DNA from: Desulfovibrionaceae bacterium UBA3823
GTDB taxonomy: Bacteria > Desulfobacterota > Desulfovibrionia > Desulfovibrionales > Desulfovibrionaceae
Reading direction: 5' to 3'
Assembly: GCA_002369295.1 (NCBI GenBank)
Contig: DFDR01000212.1
Coordinates: 11,287-27,810, forward strand
DNA length: 16,524 nucleotides
Shown here: positions 1-7,001 of the stretch, piece after piece
Layout of the letters: every line of letters starts with the position of its first letter
How positions within the stretch are numbered: position 1 is the first letter of the stretch
Translations under genes and position numbers: made by a program
The notes under the pieces: model-generated
What the model was told of the DNA's origin: nothing
Databases searched by the model: none
What the model saw: only the letters and a program-made list of their open reading frames with translations

Positions 1-812
<812 letters not shown>

Positions 813-819
813 GTCGGGG

Positions 820-824
820 CCTCC
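820..824 (-). promoter_or_regulatory. Ribosome binding site deciding the TTG start of ftsH
   Basis: GGAGG on the minus strand, 7 nt before the TTG codon at 812-810. It supports the non-ATG start. Confidence 0.75.
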
Positions 825-868
825 GTGGGGCCGCTCCCGCTGGGGTCGAGCGGCGAAAAAGCGCGCGG

Positions 869-898
869 ATAATAGCCTTGCGCCGTTTGAGGTGTCAA
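869..898 (-). promoter_or_regulatory. Sigma-70 type promoter of ftsH
   Basis: On the minus strand a perfect -35 TTGACA (complement of 893-898) lies 18 bp from a -10 TATTAT (complement of 869-874). Transcription would start near 862 and leave a leader of about 50 nt before the TTG start of ftsH. No CIRCE-like or sigma-32-like element was seen, so heat-shock control is not evident from this stretch. Confidence 0.7.
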
Positions 899-959
899 CG
901 CAGGGAAAGCCGGCCAAGGCCTGCGGCCGCGCCGGGCAAGGGCTTGCGGGCGCGCCGGA

Positions 960-983
960 CCGGCAGGGCTCTGCGCCTGCCGG
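960..983. other. Perfect inverted repeat in the ftsH-ridA intergenic region
   Basis: An 8-bp perfect stem, CCGGCAGG (960-967) and CCTGCCGG (976-983), separated by 8 nt. No T-run follows on either strand, so it is not a typical intrinsic terminator. It lies upstream of the ftsH promoter. It may be an operator or a chance GC-rich palindrome. Confidence 0.4.
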
Positions 984-1023
984 AGCAGGCGGGCAGTCCC
1001 CGTGCTGGCGTGCGCAGAGCTAT

Positions 1024-1051
1024 AAAATAAGAATGCAGAAAGCGTTGTCCA
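1024..1051 (-). promoter_or_regulatory. Candidate second upstream promoter toward ftsH
   Basis: An isolated A/T-rich island (1021-1034) in very GC-rich DNA. On the minus strand it gives a -35 TGGACA (complement of 1046-1051), a 16-bp spacer and a -10 TATTTT (complement of 1024-1029). It would transcribe leftward toward ftsH with a leader of about 200 nt, or make a small RNA. The -35 matches consensus at 5 of 6 positions; the -10 is weaker. Confidence 0.3.
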
Positions 1052-1188
1052 GTGATGCGGGAGATCGGAAGCGCTGGAGGCGGGAAAAGGGTGCCAGCCG
1101 AGGCGGCTGCAGGGCAGGGCGGCATGCGCAGGCGCCCCTGCCCCGGGCGCTGGATCAGCTATGGCCCGGCCTTGCCTTCCGCCCTCAA

Positions 1189-1230
1189 GAGCGCGGACTC
1201 CTGCCCCCGTGAGCGCGGATTCCTGCCCCG
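1189..1230. repeat. Two-copy imperfect tandem repeat, 22-bp period
   Basis: Copies at 1189-1208 and 1211-1230 share 18 of 20 bases (GAGCGCGGA[C/T]TCCTGCCCC). They are separated by GT. They lie in the non-coding stretch ahead of ridA, about 27 bp upstream of the candidate sigma-54 promoter. Such spacing could fit binding sites for an enhancer-binding activator, but only two copies are present. Confidence 0.55.
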
Positions 1231-1256
1231 GGGAACGCGCCCTCTGCCCTCGGGCA

Positions 1257-1272
1257 TGGCGCGGCCCTTGCG
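1257..1272 (+). promoter_or_regulatory. Candidate sigma-54 (RpoN) promoter upstream of ridA
   Basis: TGGCGCG at 1257-1263, four bases, then TTGC at 1268-1271. This matches the RpoN consensus TGGCACG-N4-TTGCW except for A to G in the first block and a final G. The invariant GG (1258-1259) and GC (1270-1271) are exactly 10 bp apart. Predicted transcription starts near 1283, leaving a leader of about 187 nt before ridA. Confidence 0.4.
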
Positions 1273-1425
1273 TGCGCAGGGGCCGGGAACAGGCCTTCTG
1301 GGCCATTTGCCATTCCCCGGGGATGGGCATAGTTTCGCTTAGCCGTGCCTCCTGCCTGCCGGGACCGCCGTCCTGCGGCGGGGCGTGCGGCGCCTCTTCC
1401 GGGGCCGTCCGCCCCAAGCCTCTAC

Positions 1426-1446
1426 CGGAGGGCCCCAGGCCTTCCG
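1426..1446 (+). promoter_or_regulatory. Leader hairpin just ahead of the ridA ribosome binding site
   Basis: CGGAGGGCC (1426-1434) pairs with GGCCTTCCG (1438-1446): 9 pairs including one G-U, with a 3-nt loop. It ends about 10 nt before the purine-rich Shine-Dalgarno region (1457-1463). A second short hairpin, CCGCCG/CGGCGG, lies at 1365-1381. The role is unknown; effects on translation or mRNA stability are possible. Confidence 0.4.
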
Positions 1447-1469
1447 CAGCCATTGCGAGGGAGTCCGCC

Positions 1470-1853
1470 ATGCCCAACAGCGTCATTTCCACCAAGGCCG
1501 CGCCTGCGGCCATCGGTCCCTACAGCCAGGGCGTCAAAAGCCAGGGCCTGCTCTTCTGCTCCGGCCAGATCGCCATTGATCCCGCCACCGGCAGCCTCGT
1601 CGAGGGCGGCATCGAAGCCCAGACGAAGCGCGTGTGCGAAAACGTCAAGGCCCTGCTGAAGGCAGCCGGCCTCGAGCCGTCCAGCGTCGTCAAGACCACG
1701 GTCTTCATCACCGACATGAACGACTTCCCGAAGGTCAACGAAATCTACGCCAGCTGCTTTGCCGAGCCCTTCCCGGCCCGCTCCTGCGTCGGCGTCGCCA
1801 GCCTGCCCAAGGGCGCGCTGGTGGAGATTGAAGTCGTCGCCAGCCTCGGCTAG
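1470..1853 (+). CDS. ridA: RidA family reactive enamine/imine deaminase
   Basis: A 127-aa protein of the YjgF/YER057c/UK114 family, the normal length. RidA hydrolyses reactive 2-aminoacrylate-type enamines and imines released by PLP enzymes, giving keto acids and ammonia in the cytoplasm. Seen: Tyr18 in the N-terminal AAIGPYSQG stretch, Arg104 and Cys106 in PARSCVGV, and Glu121 in LVEIEVVA, matching the family's active-site Tyr, Arg, Cys and Glu. The ATG at 1470 is preceded by GAGGGAG (1457-1463). An upstream extension of the same frame exists but is GC-rich and unlike the family, so I exclude it. It stands alone after a long intergenic region and may be driven by the sigma-54 candidate at 1257. 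A 9-bp GC hairpin follows. Family assignment is secure; the physiological substrate is not shown. Confidence 0.96.
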   Translation: MPNSVISTKAAPAAIGPYSQGVKSQGLLFCSGQIAIDPATGSLVEGGIEAQTKRVCENVKALLKAAGLEPSSVVKTTVFITDMNDFPKVNEIYASCFAEPFPARSCVGVASLPKGALVEIEVVASLG

Positions 1854-1873
1854 CGGCAGCTCCGCCATCCAGC

Positions 1874-1901
1874 CGGCGCGCCTCGCCTGCGGGGCGCGCC
1901 G
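1874..1901 (+). terminator. GC-rich stem-loop after ridA (possible terminator)
   Basis: A 9-bp perfect stem, CGGCGCGCC (1874-1882) and GGCGCGCCG (1893-1901), with a 10-nt loop, starts 20 nt after the ridA stop. It lacks a U-tract, so it may attenuate or stabilise rather than terminate. Each arm is itself a GGCGCGCC palindrome. Confidence 0.4.
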
Positions 1902-1963
1902 CTTCCGCCCTGCCGGCGCCTGGCGTCGCTCCCCCGACTGTCCCGAGCCGGAGGCTCTCTGGC

Positions 1964-3220
1964 ATGCGCTTCTACTTCGTGCCCATCGCGGCCTTCTGCT
2001 ACGTCCTTCTGCGCACCATCCTGCCTGCGCGCATCCATCCCCTGGCCAAGGCGCTCTTCGCCCTGGCCGCCTTCCTTCCTGCGGGACGGCGCTTCTATCA
2101 GGGCGCCGTGCTGGACGGCACCGTCCTTCCCGAAGCGCCTGCCTTCGTCTTTGGCCTGCTCGCCTTCCTCTGCGCCTGCCTCGTCTTCTTCTTTCTGCTT
2201 TCCCTTGTGCGCGATGCAGGCCTGCTGCTGGCCGCGCTCGCAAGGCGCCTTGGCGCCGCCCGCAGCGCCGAGGCCTGCGGGGACGATCCCGAAGGAGCGC
2301 GCTTCGACAGGCCCGAAACCGCTTCCCTGCGGAGCCAGGGGCTTTTTTCCGGCTTTCGGCGGCTCTCGGGACAGCTCGACATCGTCCTGCTCTTTGTCTC
2401 GGTCTTCCTTGCCGTGGTCTGCGTGGACAGGGGCTGCGCCGTTCCGGGCGTGCACAGGGTGGAGGTGGAGCTGCCTGCGCGCCATGCGGCCCTGGACGGC
2501 CTGAAAGTGGTCCAGCTGTCGGATCTCCATCTCTCCGCCATGACGCGCGAAGGCTGGCTTGAGAGCGTCGTGGACCGCGCCATGGAGGAGCGCCCGGATC
2601 TCATTGTCCTCACCGGCGATCTTGCCGACGGGCCGGCATCCCGCCGGGCTGCAGACCTGGCAGGCCTCTCGGCCCTCAAGGCGCCCCTCGGCGTCTATGC
2701 CGTGACGGGCAACCATGAATACCACAGGGACTGGCCCGCCCTCCGGCAGGCCATGCCTGCGGGCGTGCGCTGGCTCTGCAACGAACATGTCGTGCTCGAG
2801 GGGCCAGGCGGACGCTTTGCCCTTGCCGGCATTCCCGACTCGACGGCGTCCCGGGGCGGCGATCCCAGGCCGGATCCGGCCAAGGCGCTCGCCGGCCTTC
2901 CCCAGGGCATGCCCGTGATCCTGCTCAGCCACAGGCCGAAGGCGGCCGTCAAGGCGGCCAAGCTCGGCGCCGCCGTCCAGCTTTCAGGACACACCCACGG
3001 CGCCCAGCTCTTCTTTGCCGGGCCCTTCGTTGCCGGTTCGAACGGCGGCTTTGTGCGGGGCCTCTACCGCGTGGGCGGGCTTGCGCTCTACGTGAGCACC
3101 GGCTGCGCCCAGTGGGCAGGCTTTGCGGCCAGGCTCTTCGTGCCCACGGAAATTGCCGTCCTCGAGTTCCGGTGCCGGCAGGACGGCGTGCCGGATCCGG
3201 CCGCGCCCCCGCGGCCCTGA
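1964..3220 (+). CDS. Membrane-anchored calcineurin-like metallophosphoesterase (YaeI-like)
   Basis: A 418-aa protein with an N-terminal membrane region and a C-terminal metallophosphoesterase domain. Hydrophobic segments lie at about residues 4-20, 29-40, 60-82 and 138-154. The catalytic domain (about 178-402) carries the full binuclear-metal set: DLH at 187-189, GDLADG from 218, GNHEYH at 249-254, SHRP with His323, and GHTHG with His343 and His345. In this family such domains hydrolyse phosphoesters, including lipid phosphates in the YaeI/LpxH-related branch. The substrate here is unknown. The topology suggests the catalytic domain sits next to the membrane. GGAGG at 1950-1954 lies 9 nt before the ATG. 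It is 110 bp after ridA across a hairpin, so co-transcription is uncertain, and it converges on the fmdB-like gene with a 39-bp gap. Confidence 0.93.
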   Translation: MRFYFVPIAAFCYVLLRTILPARIHPLAKALFALAAFLPAGRRFYQGAVLDGTVLPEAPAFVFGLLAFLCACLVFFFLLSLVRDAGLLLAALARRLGAARSAEACGDDPEGARFDRPETASLRSQGLFSGFRRLSGQLDIVLLFVSVFLAVVCVDRGCAVPGVHRVEVELPARHAALDGLKVVQLSDLHLSAMTREGWLESVVDRAMEERPDLIVLTGDLADGPASRRAADLAGLSALKAPLGVYAVTGNHEYHRDWPALRQAMPAGVRWLCNEHVVLEGPGGRFALAGIPDSTASRGGDPRPDPAKALAGLPQGMPVILLSHRPKAAVKAAKLGAAVQLSGHTHGAQLFFAGPFVAGSNGGFVRGLYRVGGLALYVSTGCAQWAGFAARLFVPTEIAVLEFRCRQDGVPDPAAPPRP

Positions 3221-3259
3221 CGGGCGCGGAGGCGCAGGCGCGTGCGGCAGGGCCTGCGG

Positions 3260-3547
3260 CTAGTCGTCGGAGGCCGCCTGCGCATGCGGGCAGGCGCCGG
3301 TGCCGCACTGGCCGCCGCAGCTGGGCCCCTGGCCCGACTGGATGCGCTTCACGTTGTTGACGAAGGCCTGGTTGACGGGACCGACCTTGTAGGGGAAGGG
3401 GTTGGTCGGCTTCGGGCTCGGCGAGGCGGGAAGCTGGTAGACGTCCGTGCACCCGCAGCCGGGGCAGGGCGGATTGCCGTCGCCCTCGAAGACGAGCTCC
3501 TCGAAGCGGCGGCCGCATGCTTTGCATTCAAAGTCGTATAAGGGCAT
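3260..3547 (-). CDS. FmdB-family zinc-ribbon protein
   Basis: A 95-aa protein starting MPLYDFECKACG, the classic opening of the FmdB/CxxC_CxxC_SSSS putative regulatory family. Two CxxC pairs, Cys8/Cys11 and Cys28/Cys31, form the predicted zinc ribbon. The tail holds three more cysteines and a histidine (Cys77, Cys81, Cys86, His88). The family was named from a formamidase/amidase operon regulator, but its function is poorly established and this copy should be read as unknown. The start is supported by an AGGAG on the minus strand (around 3556-3561). It follows mtaB by 125 bp on the same strand and has its own promoter candidate in that gap. Confidence 0.9.
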   Translation of the reverse strand: MPLYDFECKACGRRFEELVFEGDGNPPCPGCGCTDVYQLPASPSPKPTNPFPYKVGPVNQAFVNNVKRIQSGQGPSCGGQCGTGACPHAQAASDD

Positions 3548-3624
3548 GGCGCAATACTCCTGGCAAGATGAATGGCCGCGCCCGGCAGGCGGGACGGGGG
3601 CTCCGCCGGACTCGGCTGGCACTG

Positions 3625-3653
3625 TAGATAAGACCTTTGCCCTGTCCGGGCAA
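3625..3653 (-). promoter_or_regulatory. Candidate promoter for the FmdB-family gene
   Basis: On the minus strand, TTGCCC (complement of 3648-3653), a 17-bp spacer and TATCTA (complement of 3625-3630). Matches to consensus are 4 of 6 and 3 of 6. It lies in the 125-bp gap after mtaB and gives a leader of about 70 nt. Confidence 0.35.
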
Positions 3654-3672
3654 CATGGTCCCCCGGCGGATT

Positions 3673-5088
3673 TCAGGAGCGCACCGGCTCTGCCAGCAGG
3701 CCCGCGTCCAGCAGCCGCACGGGGCGGGCCTCGATGAAGCGGGCTTCCTGGTCCGCCGGCATGTCCTCCGCCTTGATCCAGCAGGGGGCGTAGCGCTCGT
3801 CGACGGCGTGCACGAGGCCTGCCGGCGCCCCGCCGGCCTCTTCGGCCATGTCGGGCACAAGCTGCAGGGAAGGGCGCCGCATCTCCTGCTCCCAGAAGGC
3901 CCTGGCCTTGGCGCGGACAACCTCCCGCACGGCTCTGGCGCGCGCCAGCTTCTCCTGCCGGGGCACCTGCTCCGGAAAGGATGCCGCCGGCGTTCCCGGA
4001 CGGCGCGAGTAGGGAAAGACGTGGGCGTAGGTGACGGGAGCGCCTTCGAGGAAGCGGCAGAGCTCGTCCACGTCGGCGGGCGTTTCGCCGGGAAAGCCCA
4101 GGATGACGTCGCAGCCGAGCCCCATGCCGGGCCAGAACTCGGCAAGCCTTCCGGCCGCTTCCAGCATGGCGCTGGCCGCATAGTGGCCGCGGCCCATGCG
4201 CTTGAGGATGCGCTGGCTGGCGTGCTGGAGGGAAATGTGCAGGTGCGGCGCCACGAGGACGGATCGCCGGAGCACGCCAAGGCCGCGGTCGTCCAGCTGC
4301 GAGGGCTCGAGGGAGCTGATGCGCAGCCTTGCCCTGCCGGCAAAGCGCGGCGCGAGCTCGCCGTCGATGCGCTCGAGCAGATCCCAGAAGCCGCCGAATT
4401 CCGGGCGGTCTCTGCCGTACTGGCCGAGGTTGATGCCCGAAATCATGATTTCGCCGTGCCGCTCGAGCAGGCGGGACGCTTCCAGGACGGCCTCGCCGGG
4501 ATCGCGGCTTGCCACGCCGCCCCTGGCCGAGGGCACGATGCAGTAGGTGCACCTGTGGGTGCATCCCTCCTGCACCTTGAGTACCGGGCGTGTCCGCCGG
4601 TAGTCCGCCACGGCAAGCGCGGGATAGCGACGCTCGCCTGGCGCAGTCCGGGGCATGGGGCCGGGATGTCCGGCAAAGGGGCTTGGGGGAAGCTCGCAGC
4701 CCTTGGCCTGCGCGGCGAGCCATTGGGCCAGCCAGTCCGCAAAGGCGGACGAGGCGAGCTCCTCCTTGCGCTCGGGCGGGACGAGGAGATCCGCTTCGGG
4801 CCTGGGGGCGCCCCGGCGCGGCACGAAGTCCGCCACGAGCCTGGCTGCGCAGCCCGTGAGCACGAGCAGGGCCTGCGGGGACTCCCGGCGCAGGCGCACC
4901 AGCGCGTTTCTGGCGTCGCGCTCGCCTCTGGCCGTGATGGCGCAGCTGTTGACGAGCAGGACGTCTGCCCTGGCCGGCTCGGCGGTTTCGGCGCCGCCGG
5001 CCCGGATCCAGGCCTCGCGCAGGGCCTGTGTCTCGTACTGGTTGACCTTGCAGCCGAAGGTTGCGCAGAAAAAGTGCCAGTGTTCCAT
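3673..5088 (-). CDS. mtaB: tRNA methylthiotransferase, MtaB/MiaB family
   Basis: A 471-aa radical SAM enzyme of the MiaB-like methylthiotransferase family. MtaB adds the 2-methylthio group to N6-threonylcarbamoyladenosine at position 37 of ANN-decoding tRNAs. Domains: N-terminal UPF0004 (about 1-125) with the auxiliary-cluster cysteines Cys13 (FGCKVNQYE), Cys49 (NSCAIT) and Cys80 (TGC); radical SAM core (about 165-390) with CTHRCTYC giving Cys176, Cys180 and Cys183; and a C-terminal TRAM region (about 400-471). The GCKVNQYET and NSCAITARGERDAR stretches favour MtaB over MiaB or RimO. The start is uncertain: an in-frame TTG at 5106 adds six residues, and neither start has a strong Shine-Dalgarno. 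I chose the ATG at 5088 because homologues begin shortly before the first cysteine motif. It lies 112 bp downstream of pgl, just after a strong hairpin. Confidence 0.92.
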   Translation of the reverse strand: MEHWHFFCATFGCKVNQYETQALREAWIRAGGAETAEPARADVLLVNSCAITARGERDARNALVRLRRESPQALLVLTGCAARLVADFVPRRGAPRPEADLLVPPERKEELASSAFADWLAQWLAAQAKGCELPPSPFAGHPGPMPRTAPGERRYPALAVADYRRTRPVLKVQEGCTHRCTYCIVPSARGGVASRDPGEAVLEASRLLERHGEIMISGINLGQYGRDRPEFGGFWDLLERIDGELAPRFAGRARLRISSLEPSQLDDRGLGVLRRSVLVAPHLHISLQHASQRILKRMGRGHYAASAMLEAAGRLAEFWPGMGLGCDVILGFPGETPADVDELCRFLEGAPVTYAHVFPYSRRPGTPAASFPEQVPRQEKLARARAVREVVRAKARAFWEQEMRRPSLQLVPDMAEEAGGAPAGLVHAVDERYAPCWIKAEDMPADQEARFIEARPVRLLDAGLLAEPVRS

Positions 5089-5136
5089 GGACAGTGCTGT
5101 GGACAAGGGGGTGCCGGAAGCAGGGGCGGTGAAAGG

Positions 5137-5176
5137 CGAATCCCCGGGGCCCTGCTCCCAAGACCCCGGGGATTCG
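5137..5176 (-). terminator. Perfect 13-bp stem-loop between pgl and mtaB
   Basis: CGAATCCCCGGGG (5137-5149) and CCCCGGGGATTCG (5164-5176) form a perfect 13-bp stem with a 14-nt loop. It starts about 24 nt after the pgl stop on the minus strand. The following bases include only a short CTTT, so it is a non-canonical terminator or an intercistronic RNA stabiliser or processing signal. Confidence 0.6.
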
Positions 5177-5200
5177 TGAAGTGTGCGCAGGCTTGGCAGG

Positions 5201-5953
5201 CTACTGCTTTTCGCCCGTGGCCGCGGCCTCGTCGACGACCCAGATGAGGTCGCCGATGGACGGGTGCACCAGCTGGGCGGGCAGCTCGGGCTTGTCGAGC
5301 AGGTTGAGGGCGCGGGCCAGCACGTCGTGCTTCTCGCTGCCCGTGACCATGAACATGCAGCAGCGGGCGTTGTTGAACACTGGCAGGGTCATGGTCAGGC
5401 GGTCGATCTTCTGGACGGGCACGTACTGGTCGATGACAAGCCTGTTGCGCACCGCCAGCGCGGGGGAGCGGGGGAAGAGGGAGGCGGTGTGGCCGTCTTC
5501 GCCCATGCCGAGGAGGATCATGTCGAAGCGGGGAATTTCGCCGTCCTTGAGGTGGAATTCCTTGCGCAGGAGCTGCTCGTAGAGCAGGGCGGACTGGACG
5601 GCATCCTCGTCGCCGCGCATGCGGAAGAATTTGGTGCAGGGCACGTAGCTGAGCAGTTCGCGGCGGGCGACGCCGTAGTTGCTCAGCGGATGGTCCGGAC
5701 CGACGCAGCGCTCGTCAGCCCAGAAGACGGAAATTTTGTCCCACGGCAGGGCGCCGACCCAGTCCTTGCGGGAAAGGAGGCGGAAAAGCGGGATGGGCGT
5801 TTTGCCGCCGGAGATGGCGATCTTGAATTCGCCGCGTTCGGAGATGGCTTCGTCGCAGGCGCCGGCGATGATGTGGGCGGCGCGTTCGGCCATGGCGTCG
5901 GGATCCTTGTGGATGTGGAGCGACAGGTGGATGGATCGGCTGAGTTGCGGCAT
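5201..5953 (-). CDS. pgl: 6-phosphogluconolactonase (DevB/SOL type)
   Basis: A 250-aa cytoplasmic enzyme that hydrolyses 6-phosphogluconolactone to 6-phosphogluconate in the oxidative pentose phosphate pathway. Seen: the sugar-phosphate-binding AISGGKTP (46-53), the active-site stretch ADERCV with SNYG (79-94), and the hallmark GMGEDGHTASLFP (149-161). Length is normal for the DevB/SOL family. The ATG at 5953 has a strong AAGGAGG 5 nt upstream on the minus strand; an ATG 15 codons further upstream lacks one. zwf and gnd are not in the window, so the pathway context is not local. It lies 140 bp after the methyltransferase gene on the same strand. I found no convincing own promoter, so read-through from the glycan genes is possible. 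Confidence 0.94.
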   Translation of the reverse strand: MPQLSRSIHLSLHIHKDPDAMAERAAHIIAGACDEAISERGEFKIAISGGKTPIPLFRLLSRKDWVGALPWDKISVFWADERCVGPDHPLSNYGVARRELLSYVPCTKFFRMRGDEDAVQSALLYEQLLRKEFHLKDGEIPRFDMILLGMGEDGHTASLFPRSPALAVRNRLVIDQYVPVQKIDRLTMTLPVFNNARCCMFMVTGSEKHDVLARALNLLDKPELPAQLVHPSIGDLIWVVDEAAATGEKQ

Positions 5954-6092
5954 GTATGCCTCCTTGGGCACTGGCTTGTAGGCAATGTTGGCGCTCATGC
6001 CCGCGCTGGGAAGAGCCCGCGCAGGGCCGTGCTGTACTCCCCTGCCTGCATCGGAGCGGCCGGGGACGCGGCCGAGAGGCGCTGTGCAATGC

Positions 6093-6110
6093 GTCAAAGC
6101 CTAGTTTGAC
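6093..6110. promoter_or_regulatory. Inverted repeat GTCAAA-N6-TTTGAC between methyltransferase and pgl
   Basis: A perfect 6+6 inverted repeat (6093-6098 and 6105-6110) overlapping the methyltransferase stop codon and 140 bp upstream of pgl. There is no T-run, so a protein-binding site is more likely than a terminator. No regulator family is identified. Confidence 0.35.
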
Positions 6111-6996
6111 CCATCTCGCTGGCAATATCAACAGCCAAGTTGGATCGTTGGATTGCGGATCGCTGGATCGCGGAATGCTGGATTGCGGCGCTGGCGCTGG
6201 CCTCGCCCTGGGCCGCGCCGGCAAGCGCCGCCTCGCCCAGCCTGAGCCTGCGGACAAGCAGAGGCCGCGGCGTGAGCGGCACGAGCGGCCCTAGATCGAA
6301 GCGCATCACGGCAAGGGCGCCGAAGCACAGCGGCATCGGCTGGTTGAGGGCAAGGGCCGCGCGCGCTGCCAGTCCGGCGCTGGTTCCGCCCGAGCCCCTG
6401 GCGCAGAGCTTCCAGGAGCAGAGGGGGCCAGCCAGCATGCTGCGCATGGCTATCCTGCCTTCGCCAAGGGCGCGCAGGGCGCGGTAGACGGCAAGGGGGC
6501 TTGCCAGCGGAATGCGCAGCCTGGAGGCGGCCAGGGCTCTGGCGCCGGGGGCGAAGGCGTTCCAGAAGCAGACGGCAAAGCCGCGCCGGACCACCCGCCG
6601 CGCCTCCTGCAGGCAGGCCCCGAGGCGCTCCAGATCCTCCCTGGCGTCGAGGTGGACGAGCGCCCAGTCGAAATCGCCGTCGCCCCAGGGAAGCAGGTCC
6701 GCGCTGGCCGCGCGGCAGGCGAAGCGCTGGCTCAGGCTTGCCCTGAAGAGAGCGCGCAGAGCGGGGGAGGGATCGCAGCCTGTGACGTCGAAGCCCTGCT
6801 CCCAGAGCAGCTCCTGCAGCCGGCCGGCCGCGCAGTTGACCTCGAGCAGGGTGCTTCCCCGGCGCGGCCAGGGGGCGAGGCTCTCCTGGACGAGCCGCAT
6901 CTGGCTCTTGAGCACGAAGGCGCCAGTGCCCCGCTTGTACCACGCCCTTTCGCGCAGTTCGCGCGGAGGCGCCGCCCTGCGTCCCAGGGAGGCCAT
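6094..6996 (-). CDS. SAM-dependent methyltransferase (class I, glycan locus)
   Basis: A 300-aa protein with a class I SAM-methyltransferase core. Motif I reads LLEVNCAAGRLQELL (50-64) and is followed by VTGCDPSPALR (71-81), the acidic residue that binds the SAM ribose. FDWALVHLDA (109-118) corresponds to motif II/III. Motif I is degenerate: the usual GCGTG is NCAAG. Residues about 130-260 are less recognisable, and the tail (280-296) is a low-complexity repeat, AIQHS-AIQRS-AIQRS, encoded by a 15-bp DNA repeat. The ATG at 6996 begins 5 nt after the deacetylase stop, implying one transcript and translational coupling. The neighbours suggest methylation of a sugar or lipid-linked glycan, but no substrate motif is visible, so 'methyltransferase' is as far as I go. 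Confidence 0.82.
   Translation of the reverse strand: MASLGRRAAPPRELRERAWYKRGTGAFVLKSQMRLVQESLAPWPRRGSTLLEVNCAAGRLQELLWEQGFDVTGCDPSPALRALFRASLSQRFACRAASADLLPWGDGDFDWALVHLDAREDLERLGACLQEARRVVRRGFAVCFWNAFAPGARALAASRLRIPLASPLAVYRALRALGEGRIAMRSMLAGPLCSWKLCARGSGGTSAGLAARAALALNQPMPLCFGALAVMRFDLGPLVPLTPRPLLVRRLRLGEAALAGAAQGEASASAAIQHSAIQRSAIQRSNLAVDIASEMGQTRL
6139..6183. repeat. 15-bp tandem repeat in the 3' end of the methyltransferase gene
   Basis: Three imperfect 15-bp copies at 6139-6153, 6154-6168 and 6169-6183, each ending TGGAT, with a partial fourth copy after. The period is a multiple of three, so copy-number change would keep frame. It encodes the AIQ(H/R)S repeats of the methyltransferase tail. 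Confidence 0.75.
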
Positions 6997-7001
6997 GCCG
7001 G

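Noticed and set aside
1052..1342. Open frames of 60-230 codons in the ftsH-ridA gap, including an upstream extension of ridA
   Set aside because: Low-complexity Arg/Pro/Ala-rich translations, no ribosome sites, and ridA homologues begin at the ATG at 1470.
3637..5247. A 536-codon plus-strand frame across mtaB
   Set aside because: Antisense of mtaB, whose radical SAM and auxiliary-cluster cysteines are all intact on the minus strand.
6140..6487. A plus-strand frame with WIA repeats near 6140
   Set aside because: The repeats come from the 15-bp DNA repeat in the methyltransferase gene read on the opposite strand; no start site signal.
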